Source: Capronia americana | Lineage: Eukaryota > Ascomycota > Eurotiomycetes > Chaetothyriales > Herpotrichiellaceae | Direction of reading: 5' to 3' | Length of the DNA stretch: 64,000 nucleotides | Assembly: GCA_016110215.1 (NCBI GenBank) | Contig: JADWQD010000005.1 | Coordinates: 620,001-684,000 of the forward strand | Shown: positions 44,501 to 54,996 of the stretch, in pieces | Layout: every line of letters starts with the position of its first letter | Position numbering within the stretch: the stretch's first letter is position 1 | Translations under genes and position numbers: made by a program | The notes under the pieces: generated by a model | The model's database searches: none | Seen by the model: only the letters and a program-made list of their open reading frames with translations | Told to the model about the DNA's origin: nothing

Positions 44501-45018
44501 CTCAATCGCCTCAAAGCTTTCATTCAGCACCGAAGTCTCCCGACCAGGAGATGCTGTCACCACAAATAAGCCTGAAACCTCTACCTTCGAACCCCTCACC
44601 AAGTGACCTTCCGCATGAGGCAAACGACCCTCTTTTCTTGATGGGTCAACAGTCCTACATGGCCTGGGACATGAAACACACATTAATACCCATGGCCGCA
44701 CATATGCCACGAACGCCGGGCCTGCTTGGCCCGGATGGAAACCCGCTGTCCCGGGCAGCCAGCTACGTCAGCCAGTTGTCTAGTGAATTGACCGGTTCGG
44801 AGCGGGATCCCAGTCCTGGGGGTAGTACTGGTGACAATGAACGGCGAGCTTCTGCTGTGGGCGAAAGGAACAGAAAATCCTCGCGATCAAACAGACGGAG
44901 TAGCGCGGGGAGTGAGAGTGATTTGAAGTGTAGAAAATGTGGAGGTAAGACATTTAGAGCGACCATGACGGAAAAGGGGCAGAGTTTCCGATGCAAAAAG
45001 TGTGGGACTTCACTTTGA
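41548..45018 (+). CDS. WD40-repeat protein, WDR44/Dgr2 type, with C-terminal zinc ribbon
   Basis: Four exons, join(41548..41782,41914..42065,42120..42298,42504..45018), give 1026 residues. The 54 nt intron 42066..42119 is in frame (18 codons without a stop), so its retention would add residues; I removed it because DPISRQILERTQSQ then matches the sequence I expect of this family. After a 290-residue disordered region come WD blades: HAIWAMEFSRDGRYLAAAG, GHTSSILDLSWSKNNFLLSS, NDFVTSIQFHPRDDRFFLAG, DMVTAVAFTPDGKTAIAG, and two or three more to about residue 600. The tail is Ser/Pro-rich and ends with CRKCG...FRCKKCGTSL, a four-cysteine zinc ribbon. WDR44-like proteins bind Rab11-type GTPases, and yeast Dgr2 is poorly known. 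A trafficking role here is inferred only from the family. Confidence 0.88.
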
Positions 45019-46234
45019 TCGTTCACAGTAACAGCCGTGGGTCTGGGTCAGCGTTGGATTTGGCGTATTCCGTTTTGGACGGCTACCTCCAGCAGATAAT
45101 GACAGCATACGAAGCATGGCGCCGGTTAGTTCTTGAGCCTGGATCACTTGACTTAACAATTTGTCAAAGGCAGGCTCGATTCAGCGAAAGGTCATCCTCT
45201 CCGCGAATATGAGGAAGCAGCACGACATAGCGAATTGGCCAACAACGCAGACCACAGGATCTACGAGGCCATCCCTGGACTTTCCAACAAATCCCGACAC
45301 CGGAAGAACGCCGCAGCACCACGTAAGATGGCCACTCGTGTATATTACTCTGCATATACGTATTTTATATATACCCCGAGCTGTGCTTCGTCCCTTGCCA
45401 TCTTCGTTCAGGCAAGGGAGTTAACCTGGCACGTGACCGAGCATCGAGGACGCCTAGCCGAACACCGCGCGAGCCAAAGGAAGTGCTACCTGATGCCTAT
45501 TCACAGAAGCCAGTCAGGTGGAAGCTAAGCCCACCACGATGACCGGTGTGGTACTAACAGTTTGTGATGTTTGGCGGGCGTTGGGCTAGATTGGCTCGAA
45601 TGGCTAGTCTCGTTTGCCAGGCATCGAGTATTTGATCGTCCACCCAGCAGCATTTGGTTGAAGTCAATACAGGTCATCCCTTCCTCCTGTGTGCCGTTGC
45701 GACTATCTCTCTACCTTAGAATATGCCTTTTATCATGCGTCAAGTGACGATCCGCCTTTCCATCTCGCCCATGGAACTGATGATGGGGTCCAGCAGCTCC
45801 AGCTCTGGGCGTGAACTTGCGGCGACAGTCACAAGTGGAAATGCTCGGGCTCCTTCGGAGGCTTGTCCATTTTGTTTCTTCGAACTCGGCTGCCAGAGGT
45901 GCGTGTGAAGGTATGTACTAGTCAAGACCACGCCAACCGGAAAGTCAAAGCGGAGCCTCAAAGTATTCACATCATCTTCAAGCCAAATACAGATCATAGA
46001 AGAATCGCAAGTACCGCGTTTCGTATATGCAACAAATTATCCAATAAGACAAAGCCACGATAGCTACTCTTCACCTGCAAATATTTGGTGAAGCTGCACC
46101 TCATTTTGTGCCCGCACATGGTGCTAATGCATGGCCAGTGGTATCCTGTAGATAAACTGCTCGCTCTTTCCTTTCAAGCCACTATGCTCTGTCATTCTCA
46201 ATCATTGTCTTGTGTTTTGCCTTGCAGTTTCAAC
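45019..46234. other. Intergenic, about 1.2 kb
   Basis: Small frames on both strands around 45720-45997 have a Ser run and two CxxC-like cysteines, but no family resemblance. The TTGCAG at about 46222-46227 may be the acceptor of a 5'-UTR intron of the next gene. Confidence 0.4.
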
Positions 46235-49200
46235 ATGGCAGGCACGGTCGACGCGTCAGAGCTTGCAGAGATTTTGAAAGGGCTCAGAGACTCAATGAGA
46301 GAACAGAACATTCTATTGCAAACATTCATAACACAGCAAGGTGCTTTGCTCAACGCTCATGAAGAGAAGCAATCCTCTCAACACAGTATCGCTTCGCATG
46401 CGGACATTGATGATAACGAGAGCGGATCAAACGAATCAGAAGCAGCAAACGATGTGCCCGATGATCTACGTTATTATATCAAGTGGTACCAACCTCTGCT
46501 CAAGAGTCGGACAGCATTTTACCGCGCAAACAAGCCTTTTCCAGAGGGACACGACTGGAAACGGACGAGGAAGTCACTTGCAGACACAATCGAAGCTATA
46601 GCACCTCAACCTCGGAATGGAGTTGCTACCAATGGCTGGAAATACTGTAAGTATGTAAGTTATTTAGTGTCAACGTGAAACTCAGAGTTTCCATAGGGAT
46701 ACCTGTATTTGTACCAAGTCCAGATGATCGTGAGATCGATAAGTTTTTTCTTTATTTGCATGATCATGGCGGCGGTCGTCCGGACTACGTGGCGCCGTGG
46801 GAGTTACGCAAAGTCGGAAATGCACTATTCCATGTTGACGACGTCCGAAGGGAGGAGCCTCTTGGATTCACCGAAGAGGCCATCGATGAACGGGTCACGA
46901 TTCCGTACTCTTTCATGCCGCCAATTCCAGCAGAACCCTTTGGAGAAGCTCTGATCGCAATGACTGGAATCACAGTTGACTGGACCGATTTGCATAGTTG
47001 TCTCGGAAATCTTTACTCAGTTCCTCCGGATGGCCGACTTGCATTGTCCTTCGAGAGAAACGAGCTGCGTCTCATGTGCGTTTCCGATGATATTTCACCT
47101 TACCTGCGTCAGATTCAGAAAGTGTTCCGAAACCTCTACCGAGAAGGAGGCTCCTTTTATGTCAAGGACTTCGACATATTCGGGCATTCAGCTACTTACT
47201 CGTGGAAAAAAGGAAAGAAAGCGAAAGTGAGGAAAGAGCCGACCTATTGGAAAGCCGCAGGTGCTGCCCTCCTTGCTGAAAGTTCAGGCTTAGTAGTTGC
47301 ACCTTCCTCCAACGGCAATCTTGTGAACGCTTCATGGTTCAAGACTCTCACTAGACGACCCCAGTTCGAGGGACCAGACCACTATTATAATCTGAGTGCT
47401 GAGGACAGTGTAATCCGCAGGCCGCATGCAAGTGGTCGCGTCGAGAGTCGCAATTGGTACCGGCTAGTTTACTGTCAGGGGCTTGCGTCGATTATGGGAT
47501 CTGCAACTTCCGAAAAGCCCAGCTCGCTCAAAGATGCCGACGAGCCCGAGAAGATATGGAGTCTCCTGGTTTACTCCTCCCAACAGAGACCCCGGCAGAG
47601 ATCCGATCGTCGTTCCGTCATCCAAGAGACATTCAATCTGCACAGTTCTTGCAGCCGCGTTCAGAGAGCCGGCAATCATTACTTGTCCAGGTTGAAACCG
47701 TTTCACATTACTTGGTTCGAGATTCTGGATGATAACCAGGAGGTATGCAAGACATCTTCCTGGAAGTCTGGGCCCCTCTATGGCAGCAAGAAGGTGCTTC
47801 GCATACGAGAAACTGCTTTTACACTCGCCATCCTCCCCCATAGGGGGCTAGATGACCGGTATGAAGCCGGTGCATTTCCTTCGAAGTATGACCCCTCTAC
47901 CGTCAAAAGATATGGTACCGACTTCTGGACCATCCTTCTTCTGACCCCTTCTCAAATGAGTGAGACCGAAATGCGCTGGGAGAACCCTGCAACTTACATT
48001 TTACTTCTCATCAAACAGGGCCTTGAGAAAGCTGCGGACGCGTGGGAGGAAATAAGGGGTCATTTTTCCTTGATACTTGATGATCAATATACCATTCTAG
48101 ACCCACAGGGCCACGATGAACTACTGTTCGATGACGACACTTTTTCCCGTTCTCGGCTGTATTTCTGGGCCATGGACAGCTTGGATATGTTTATAACACA
48201 GATCAAAGGCACGATAAATGAATGGAAAGATTTCTGGGATGCGCGCCAACAAATGATCCGGTCGTTTGAAGAGGCCCACTGGCAGAAGCAAAAAGCATTA
48301 TTTGGGTATGAAGATGAATTTATACCCTCGAATGTGCACTTCCAGCAAGTAAAGGATCAAATCAGTCGGTTGGAGGATTATGAAGTACAGTTCGAGCAAT
48401 TTCGAGCAAAGACGGTCGCCCTAAGGGAGGGGGTAAGTGACCATTAGTCTAACAAGAGCCGAAGTACTGACTTGAATCCAGTTGTTCAATGCTAGCAGCG
48501 TCATTGAAAGCCGTGCAGCAACGCGGTTAGGAGAGAATGTAAGGTTGCTGACTTATGTCAGTATATTTTACTTGCCGCTTGCTTTCTGTGCTGGTCTCTG
48601 GAGCCTCGACGAGAGCTACGACACCTCGGCCTTTGCAATCACGTCGGTTGCAGTCGCCGTCGGGACCTACATGTTTGTTGGGAACCTAGAAAACATCGTT
48701 AGGGGCGTGAAATCCTTTTATCGATCCGTCAAACAGCCGATTGTGGGCCGCATGGCTCAGGATCCCGAGCAAAAGTGGGCTGAACGAGGTGAGGATTTCA
48801 GGAGCTTCCAACCAGATCGGAAAATTGTCAAACCCTCTGAGTGGTTCGTGGTTCTGTTTTGGGGACTAGAAATATTGAGAAGTCTGAGAGTCGTGACGGA
48901 TGGATCTCCCGCAAGTGGCATGGGTTCGATACCAGAGAACTCAGAGTCCGAGGATTCAATGACGAGAGGAGAATCAGGGGACGAGTCGCAAGCGGCAGAC
49001 TCAGAGTCAGAGGGCTCCGACGCTGGTGTAGACACCATTCGGCAGCCGCAGGAGCAGCCGCAGGAGAAGCAAAAAGAAAGAACTTCTATTGTGCGTTCAA
49101 CATCGTCCCTACGGAACGAAGATCCTACCAGTCATTCAGCAGCGCACGCCAACATTCAGGAGCACCATAGCGAGGTTGCGGGGCCTTCGGTTAAAGTCGT

Positions 49201-49270
49201 GGACAAGGTTCGAGCATTTATCAAAAAGCATCGAAATCCTGAAGGTGGAAAGGACGATCCAGAGAAGTGA
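46235..49270 (+). CDS. CorA-like membrane protein lacking the GMN motif, 978 residues
   Basis: Three exons, join(46235..46646,46697..48432,48482..49270). The 50 nt first intron joins WKYW-IPVFVPSPDDRE and the 49 nt second joins ALREG-LFNASSVIESRAAT. The first 720 residues are a long soluble region with helices, as in fungal CorA-like proteins. The membrane part, RLGENVRLLTYVSIFYLPLA and TSAFAITSVAVAVGTYMFVG, gives the two C-terminal helices of the CorA fold (PF01544). The Gly-Met-Asn filter that should follow helix 1 reads GLWSLDES. The tail is acidic (SESEDSMTRGESGDESQAAD) with QPQEQPQEKQKE. Without GMN it may not be a magnesium channel. The start is the Met after a probable UTR intron; in-frame ATGs upstream (from about 46118) are less likely. 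Confidence 0.82.
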
Positions 49271-49973
49271 GACCGAGCCAACTGCTGAGCATGATGTTTG
49301 TGTTCTAGTGTCTACAGCACATGGCATTCTCCCTTGTCTCTTCTCTGAGATGATATCTTGCCTGTTTATATATACTGTACAAACATCGCTCGGGATATCG
49401 GTGGCCCTCGGCGCCCGTCTGGTGCCGTCTCCGCGGCCTGCAACTACTCCTCTGGGTTGACCGCAAGGCTGAATCTCTGTATAGTCCACGCGATATCCCG
49501 TCAGACAAGAGAAGGAACCTGGAGGGTACAACACATCAGAGGGTAGGTCTAATGGACGCGCTACTGGGAACCAACAACCGCGTGAGAAGGATCGTTACAT
49601 AATCTTTCAGAACAAGGATAAAACAACAATCTGGGGCTATAATTCAACGAAAACTGACCCTCCTTGGTCAGTCGGTCTGGTTTGCCCCTATTGCCACTTT
49701 ATGTAAACGGTCAGCAAACTGAGGTAGTGGCTCAACTTCGGCTCAGCCTCGATCAGGCTGTACTGCCCTTGCTCCGGCGCCTTGCAAGGGAGCAGTCTGA
49801 TCTCAACCCACTCACTCACCTTGCATTGGGCCCAATCTCGAGACTCTTTTGTGTACTCCGTACTCCGTTGTCGGAATAGAGTAGCTAGACGAACTAGTAC
49901 GAACAGGCCGGCAGAAGATGGAGGTGGCAACCGGAGTGATCGTCAGCCACGGAAGCCAAGTGATGAAATGAAT

Positions 49974-50256
49974 CTCTTCTGTACGGGCGAGCGTAAGAGC
50001 GTATCAGTCGGAAACGAAATCAACAATAATTGTTTTTTCTTTTCGCTTAACTCTTGCAGTGTATATGTTATAGATACCATTGCAGGCACTCCAGCACGCC
50101 TATTGCAGGCATTCGAGCACGCCTATTGCACGCACTCTCGTAATATTGCAACAAGAAACGCCAATAAGTTCAAAGGGTGTGAAGTCAAAACAAAAAAGAA
50201 CTATTACAGTTTCGGTTTCCGACCGCCACGTTCTTACGCTCGCCCGTACAGAAGAG
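49974..50256. mobile_element. MITE-like hairpin with about 66 bp inverted arms
   Basis: The left arm starts at 49974 and the right arm ends at 50256. The outermost 25 bases (49974-49998 and 50232-50256) are perfect reverse complements, beginning CTCTTCTGTACGGGCGAGCG. Similarity then continues, imperfectly, through a shared GTCGGAAAC block to T-rich/A-rich inner ends at about 50040 and 50190. The centre carries two head-to-tail 23-base units (50082-50104 and 50105-50127) with two differences, plus a partial third. No frame codes for a transposase, and no clear target-site duplication is visible at the tips. Size, terminal inverted repeats and noncoding centre fit a miniature inverted-repeat element or foldback transposon. 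Confidence 0.65.
50082..50140. repeat. 23-base direct repeat inside the hairpin element
   Basis: Two units sharing GCAGGCA, an AGCACGCCTATT end and all but two bases lie back to back, followed by a shorter GCACGCACTC copy. They sit in the loop region of the inverted-repeat element. Confidence 0.75.
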
Positions 50257-50688
50257 GGAGTTCGAATATTTACAGTACTCCGTACTCGACAACGTATGCT
50301 AAAGGCAGCCTCGAGCTTGGATTCCAACTTTACAGCACCGAGCCTCAAGGATTGCCTCTTGCACCAAGCGTACAATATCTTTGTTGATAGCAATTGGTGT
50401 GTCTTTAGGGCAGCCTGGATAGCGTGAAGCAGCATCAAGCTCCTCGCCACGGCGGTCGGGAGTCACCTGACTTGGCACATCCCAATTAGGATAAGACTAA
50501 CCATTTTCGGGTGTCTACAACTGCAGTTTCCCTTCTCTCCCTCCTGAATGTCACGCAGAGATAGCCCAACATACAAATCAGATCCATTGTGGACACAAAT
50601 CAAAGCCATTGAGGCTGAATAAAGGCCATTGTGGCCATTTTCCCCTGCCGATTCTTCTCCACTTCGCCTCGAACTCCCAACAGAGGCC

Positions 50689-52404
50689 ATGAGGCTTGTC
50701 AACACTACCACGGGCTTTTTGGAGGAGTTCATTGGCCGGAAGGTACCCAAATATGCGATCCTGTCCCACACCTGGGAGAAAGAAGAAGTCTCATTTCGAG
50801 ACATGACCGAAACTCGGCCAAGCTCCGTGGAAAGGAACCAGAAGATTGAGATGACTTGCCAACTGGCACGCCAGGCGGGGCTGGACTACGCATGGGTCGA
50901 TACCTGCTGTATTGATAAGTCCAGCAGCGCTGAGCTCAGTGAAGCTATCAACTCCATGTATAGATGGTATGAGCGCGCGGAGGTATGTTTTGTGTACCTC
51001 ACGGACCTTGATGAGTTGGGACGTCTCGACCTCATGCTACCTCGTTGCCGATGGTTCACGCGGGGCTGGACGTTGCAGGAACTGATCGCTCCCGATAACG
51101 TCCTGTTTTTTGACAAGAAATGGAACGTTCGAGGTTCTAAGAACCACCTGGTCGATTCTCTCTCCAGAATCACATCCATCGGCATCGAGGTGCTTCGGCA
51201 TGAGCAGCCGCTTTCGGCAGTGGCTGTGGCAAAAAAGATGGCCTGGGCAGCTCATAGAGAAACCACCCGAATTGAAGATACTGCATATTGTTTGCTAGGT
51301 ATCTTCGATCTCAACCTGCCATTGCTGTACGGTGAGGAGGAGAAGGCTTTCCGACGACTGCAGGAGGAGATCATAAAGTCTACGGCTGACCTTAGTATAT
51401 TTGCTTGGAAGCTGCATCGCGAAATACAGAGTGAATTGGAGCCTGAGAGCCGGGTTTTCTGCGGGATCCTGGCGAGCTCGCCTCGCGCGTTCTCTAGACC
51501 ACGGCCGCTGATGAAGAAGCTCAAATATGCCCGGAGAGAGTTTTCGGTGTCGAACGTTGGTATCAAAACTTATGTCCAGGTTCTCTCTCAGGCCATTCCG
51601 GGAAGAAGAGCCTATCGATATATTCTACCTCTAGATTGCGGCGATGATCCGAGAAACTATTTTGGCATCATACTGAGAAAGTGTGGCCCGGACAAGTTTC
51701 TCAGAGAAGACCCATGGACGATATTGGAAAGTATCGACTGCTGCACGCCAAACGCTGCGAAAGAACGATACCTCCTAACTGAGGTGCCGGAGGTTGACTC
51801 TTGCCGAGAGTCCCCGCGACCAAACGCAGGTTTCTCGATAGCTCAAACGCGCTCACACGTACTCCAAATCCAGCTATCGCCCCATATGGACATCTACGAT
51901 GCTTGGTCATGGAGTAGGTACGACGATGAAGACCAGTTGTTTTTTGTGCACGAAGATCCGGAATGGGATTCTGCCTCGCTGAGACTCGCCATAAACTTCT
52001 CCAAAACAGTTGGTCGACGTCATGTTAATGTCAGATGCGAGTGCATGTTTTATGCCATCGGCTGGTCTAAGCTGGATACTCGGAGTCTGCAATGCGCACT
52101 GGTAGATTACCAAGAATTCCACAAGGCTTTGAATGAAGTGCAGTCCCAGATCTCGACATGGGAGCACAATAGCCTACAGGTCCTTGATGTGTTGACATAT
52201 CACGATATACCCAAGCCATCATCGGTCGTTTTCAAGGTTCCAGAATCGGACTTCAGTATCTCGGTGTCTCTCAAGAAAACCCGACTCAGCAATCCGACGC
52301 TGTGTCCGAACAGATTCTGGAGTATCCAATTCGTATGCGAGTTACACAAGACCGAGGAGACGCCACACCCTCGGAATGGTCAATGGCGGCTCGATGTCGA
52401 CTGA
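50689..52404 (+). CDS. HET-domain protein, 571 residues
   Basis: An intronless frame; the first ATG is at 50689 and gives MRLVNTTTGFLEEFIG, the standard beginning of the HET-E/HET-D-like class, so upstream non-ATG codons are not used. The HET domain (about residues 20-160) shows YAILSHTWEKEEVSF, then LDYAWVDTCCIDKSSSAELS, MYRWYERAEVCFVYLTD and the closing RCRWFTRGWTLQELIAP. After it comes RETTRIEDTAYCLLGIFDLN and YGEEEKAFRRLQEEI, a block that typically follows HET in this class. No NACHT, ankyrin or WD region follows; the C-terminal 280 residues are unassigned. The domain mediates incompatibility cell death in model fungi, and the role here is inferred. It is of a different subtype from the HET protein at 5165, so the two are not recent duplicates. 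Confidence 0.92.
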   Translation: MRLVNTTTGFLEEFIGRKVPKYAILSHTWEKEEVSFRDMTETRPSSVERNQKIEMTCQLARQAGLDYAWVDTCCIDKSSSAELSEAINSMYRWYERAEVCFVYLTDLDELGRLDLMLPRCRWFTRGWTLQELIAPDNVLFFDKKWNVRGSKNHLVDSLSRITSIGIEVLRHEQPLSAVAVAKKMAWAAHRETTRIEDTAYCLLGIFDLNLPLLYGEEEKAFRRLQEEIIKSTADLSIFAWKLHREIQSELEPESRVFCGILASSPRAFSRPRPLMKKLKYARREFSVSNVGIKTYVQVLSQAIPGRRAYRYILPLDCGDDPRNYFGIILRKCGPDKFLREDPWTILESIDCCTPNAAKERYLLTEVPEVDSCRESPRPNAGFSIAQTRSHVLQIQLSPHMDIYDAWSWSRYDDEDQLFFVHEDPEWDSASLRLAINFSKTVGRRHVNVRCECMFYAIGWSKLDTRSLQCALVDYQEFHKALNEVQSQISTWEHNSLQVLDVLTYHDIPKPSSVVFKVPESDFSISVSLKKTRLSNPTLCPNRFWSIQFVCELHKTEETPHPRNGQWRLDVD

Positions 52405-54996
52405 GGAGTACTTCTCTCGAGAACACCCTGATGTGGCCTTAGAGAGGTGCAGCGAGCAATTCATGGAGATCCACGGTTGCGTCTGCGTCAGGCAGAATGA
52501 GAATCATAGCCAAAACTACTGCGCTGCATCATGATATAGTGGATGGCCGGAGGCGAGTACACGGGTATGAACTTGGCGCGCCCTTTTGGATGTCCAAAAG
52601 CCGTAATGGTTGATGGATCTGAGCGGATCGGCTCGCTCTGATGACCTTGGCTCCGATCGTATCCAGTTCATGAGCCGCAACTTACCCAGCTTCCGAGAAT
52701 GCGATGGACCTGCCGTCCGTTTAGCTTACAGGATGTCCTCGAGTCAAATTCTCCCTGGCCATAACGCAGTTTGAAACGTGACTACCAAGTGCCGATAGAG
52801 TCCTAAATTAGGCACCAACGAGATGAAAACTGGTCTCGAGTCGAGGGGTTCAGAACAGGGAACCCAGGAATAAGAGACCGTCCCAATTGATCAGGGGGCG
52901 CAATCTGGGATCCCAAGAGACGCAGGGTGCGTGCTAAGGCACGTGAAAGCCGGGAGGACAGCACAGCCACGGCTCAGCTCAGCCTACTCATCGCTCAGGC
53001 TAAACCAGCACGTGCTCCGGTTCGGAAACGGAACACGCCTTTGGTGAGGTTAAGTTTGGCCATGGTATATAGGGCGATGGTGTGATCGGTGGAGCGATAT
53101 GTGCCAGGGTCGGGTCGCCTGCCTATCCAGTAGGGGACAAAGGTCGGGAGTGTGACGGCAAGGGACACGGCTGATGCAGAACGGGAGGATTCAGTTAACC
53201 CCGGTCCAGCAATCGTATCAGGGTATGCTCTCAGGGATCTGACCTTTCATCAGAGCCGAAACGGGCCCTCATAGATGTGATCGGGTAAAATTACCACAAG
53301 GCTGGATGTGGGCGACGTTGGCGCGCCTGTGAGACTGGAACCCTACTGTAGGATAAATGGGAGCCTCGCCGCGAGGGCAAAGCGACGGGTGATGACCCAG
53401 CGAAACAAAAGTCTCGGGCGGCAACTGTTCGGGGTTTATCCTATGTACAGTACTATATATACATAGTACACCACACGTTGAACATTGAAAGCACAACCCT
53501 CCCCGGCCAATATATTTGTGGTTGCTACCGCACATTAAGCTCTTTCTTGGCTGGCTCTGTACACAGCACGACAATTGACACTGACTTTGAGCTTGACCAT
53601 GACGTTGACTCCAGCATAGATTGGATATACGAGAGTAGTGTGGATAGGATATGTAGAGACTCGTTCGTATGAAAGGGGTCTGAAAAGCGCGTTGGAGGAT
53701 GTGTGTATGTACGAGTAGTAAAACTAACTATATGAATACCTAGGTATAGTATACACATGTCTCAAAGCTTCGTCGACACATGTCCAAGCGTTATGTATTG
53801 TCAGGTACAACTGATGTCGTTGGCTAGGTTTCTCCTCGTCAGATACGATAGTAAGAGGACGTCATCACTCGGGAGATGCTTCTCCACGATCAAAGTCCAA
53901 GTGTCTGAAGAAGCACCGCACCGTAAGTTCGGCTTGGTGATTTCTGGTTCCCGTATTGCGCCGCCCGAGACGTTGTGTCTCTGTTGAATGCTTGTTGGGC
54001 GACCGAATTGACTTTTGCGATATTGTCTGGGATATTTTCTGCCTTGAAGACACTCTATTTCACTTTCTGCAGCCTTGGGCTTGGAGCGTCACATGCGACT
54101 AGTATACCAGTTCTCAACCTGCTCCGTCGTCCTGGAGAGGACGTATGTACCTCACAAACAGCAAATTGACCCCTTCCTAACACCGTTCTCCGCGCTCGCT
54201 GGGCGGAGCTGGCTGGAAGACGTAGGCTGCCCAAGGCAATAACCAACACAGAATATAAAGAATGAGAAAATTAGGAGGGAAAAGAGGATCTTGTGGGCGA
54301 AGTCGAATGACATTTCCGCTCCGCAGCTCTGCATTCCCATGGGATCCTGCAGTTGATGGCTGCTGCTCGCTGAGTCGCAACATCTGTGAGCCTGAAGAGA
54401 GTTACCTCCTCATTCGAGATAGACGATGTATTTGCACAGTCCGATATCCACAATGGTCCGGACTTGGACCTTGGAACCCGTCTCCACCCTCTTCGTTGAC
54501 CTTGCCTCTCGCCAGCTTCTCGTCCTTCATCAGCCTGTCTAGCGAGTTGAACGCCGTTTCCTAATCCAATATGCCCAGGAAAAAGAGTCAGACAAGTCTT
54601 ACGCGCATCAGGGGTATCATCGTAACATGTTGAATATCGTCAAGACGTAACCCGCGCCAGTGAAAAATTTCGTTTGGTAACAAGCAAACCTCGCTTTTTC
54701 TTTCATGAGCAGCACGTCAAGAGATCTGGTCTTCGTGTTGATCTCCGCAGCCAACCGCGACCAAGTTGCAATCAAGGACATCGAAGGCCGAGAGATATGT
54801 TTCTGGGTCTGTTGAAACCACAGGAAAGCATACCCTCGAACCTCCGGGTCCACCTTTTAAGGAGAAAAAAAAACCTGAAACACGCTGTTTATGTGCTCTA
54901 ACAACCTGATCGATGTTTGATCCGGCCGTTGAAAAAAGTTGGGGAGATGGAAACGCGGGAGATTGTCGATATCAGCTGGGATGACACCAGGCAAGT
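52405..54996. other. Gene-poor stretch with coding-like remnants
   Basis: About 2.6 kb without a complete gene model. The first half (52405-53800) shows nothing. The second half holds coding-like fragments on both strands near 53815-54246 (plus) and 54390-54775 (minus), treated under findings. No repeat or RNA was recognised. Confidence 0.45.

Larger units (their letters stand above)
49271..50688. other. Intergenic with a hairpin repeat element
   Basis: About 1.4 kb between the CorA-like gene and the second HET gene. It holds the inverted-repeat element at 49974-50256 and two copies of TACTCCGTA outside its arms. No coding gene is supportable. Confidence 0.5.
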
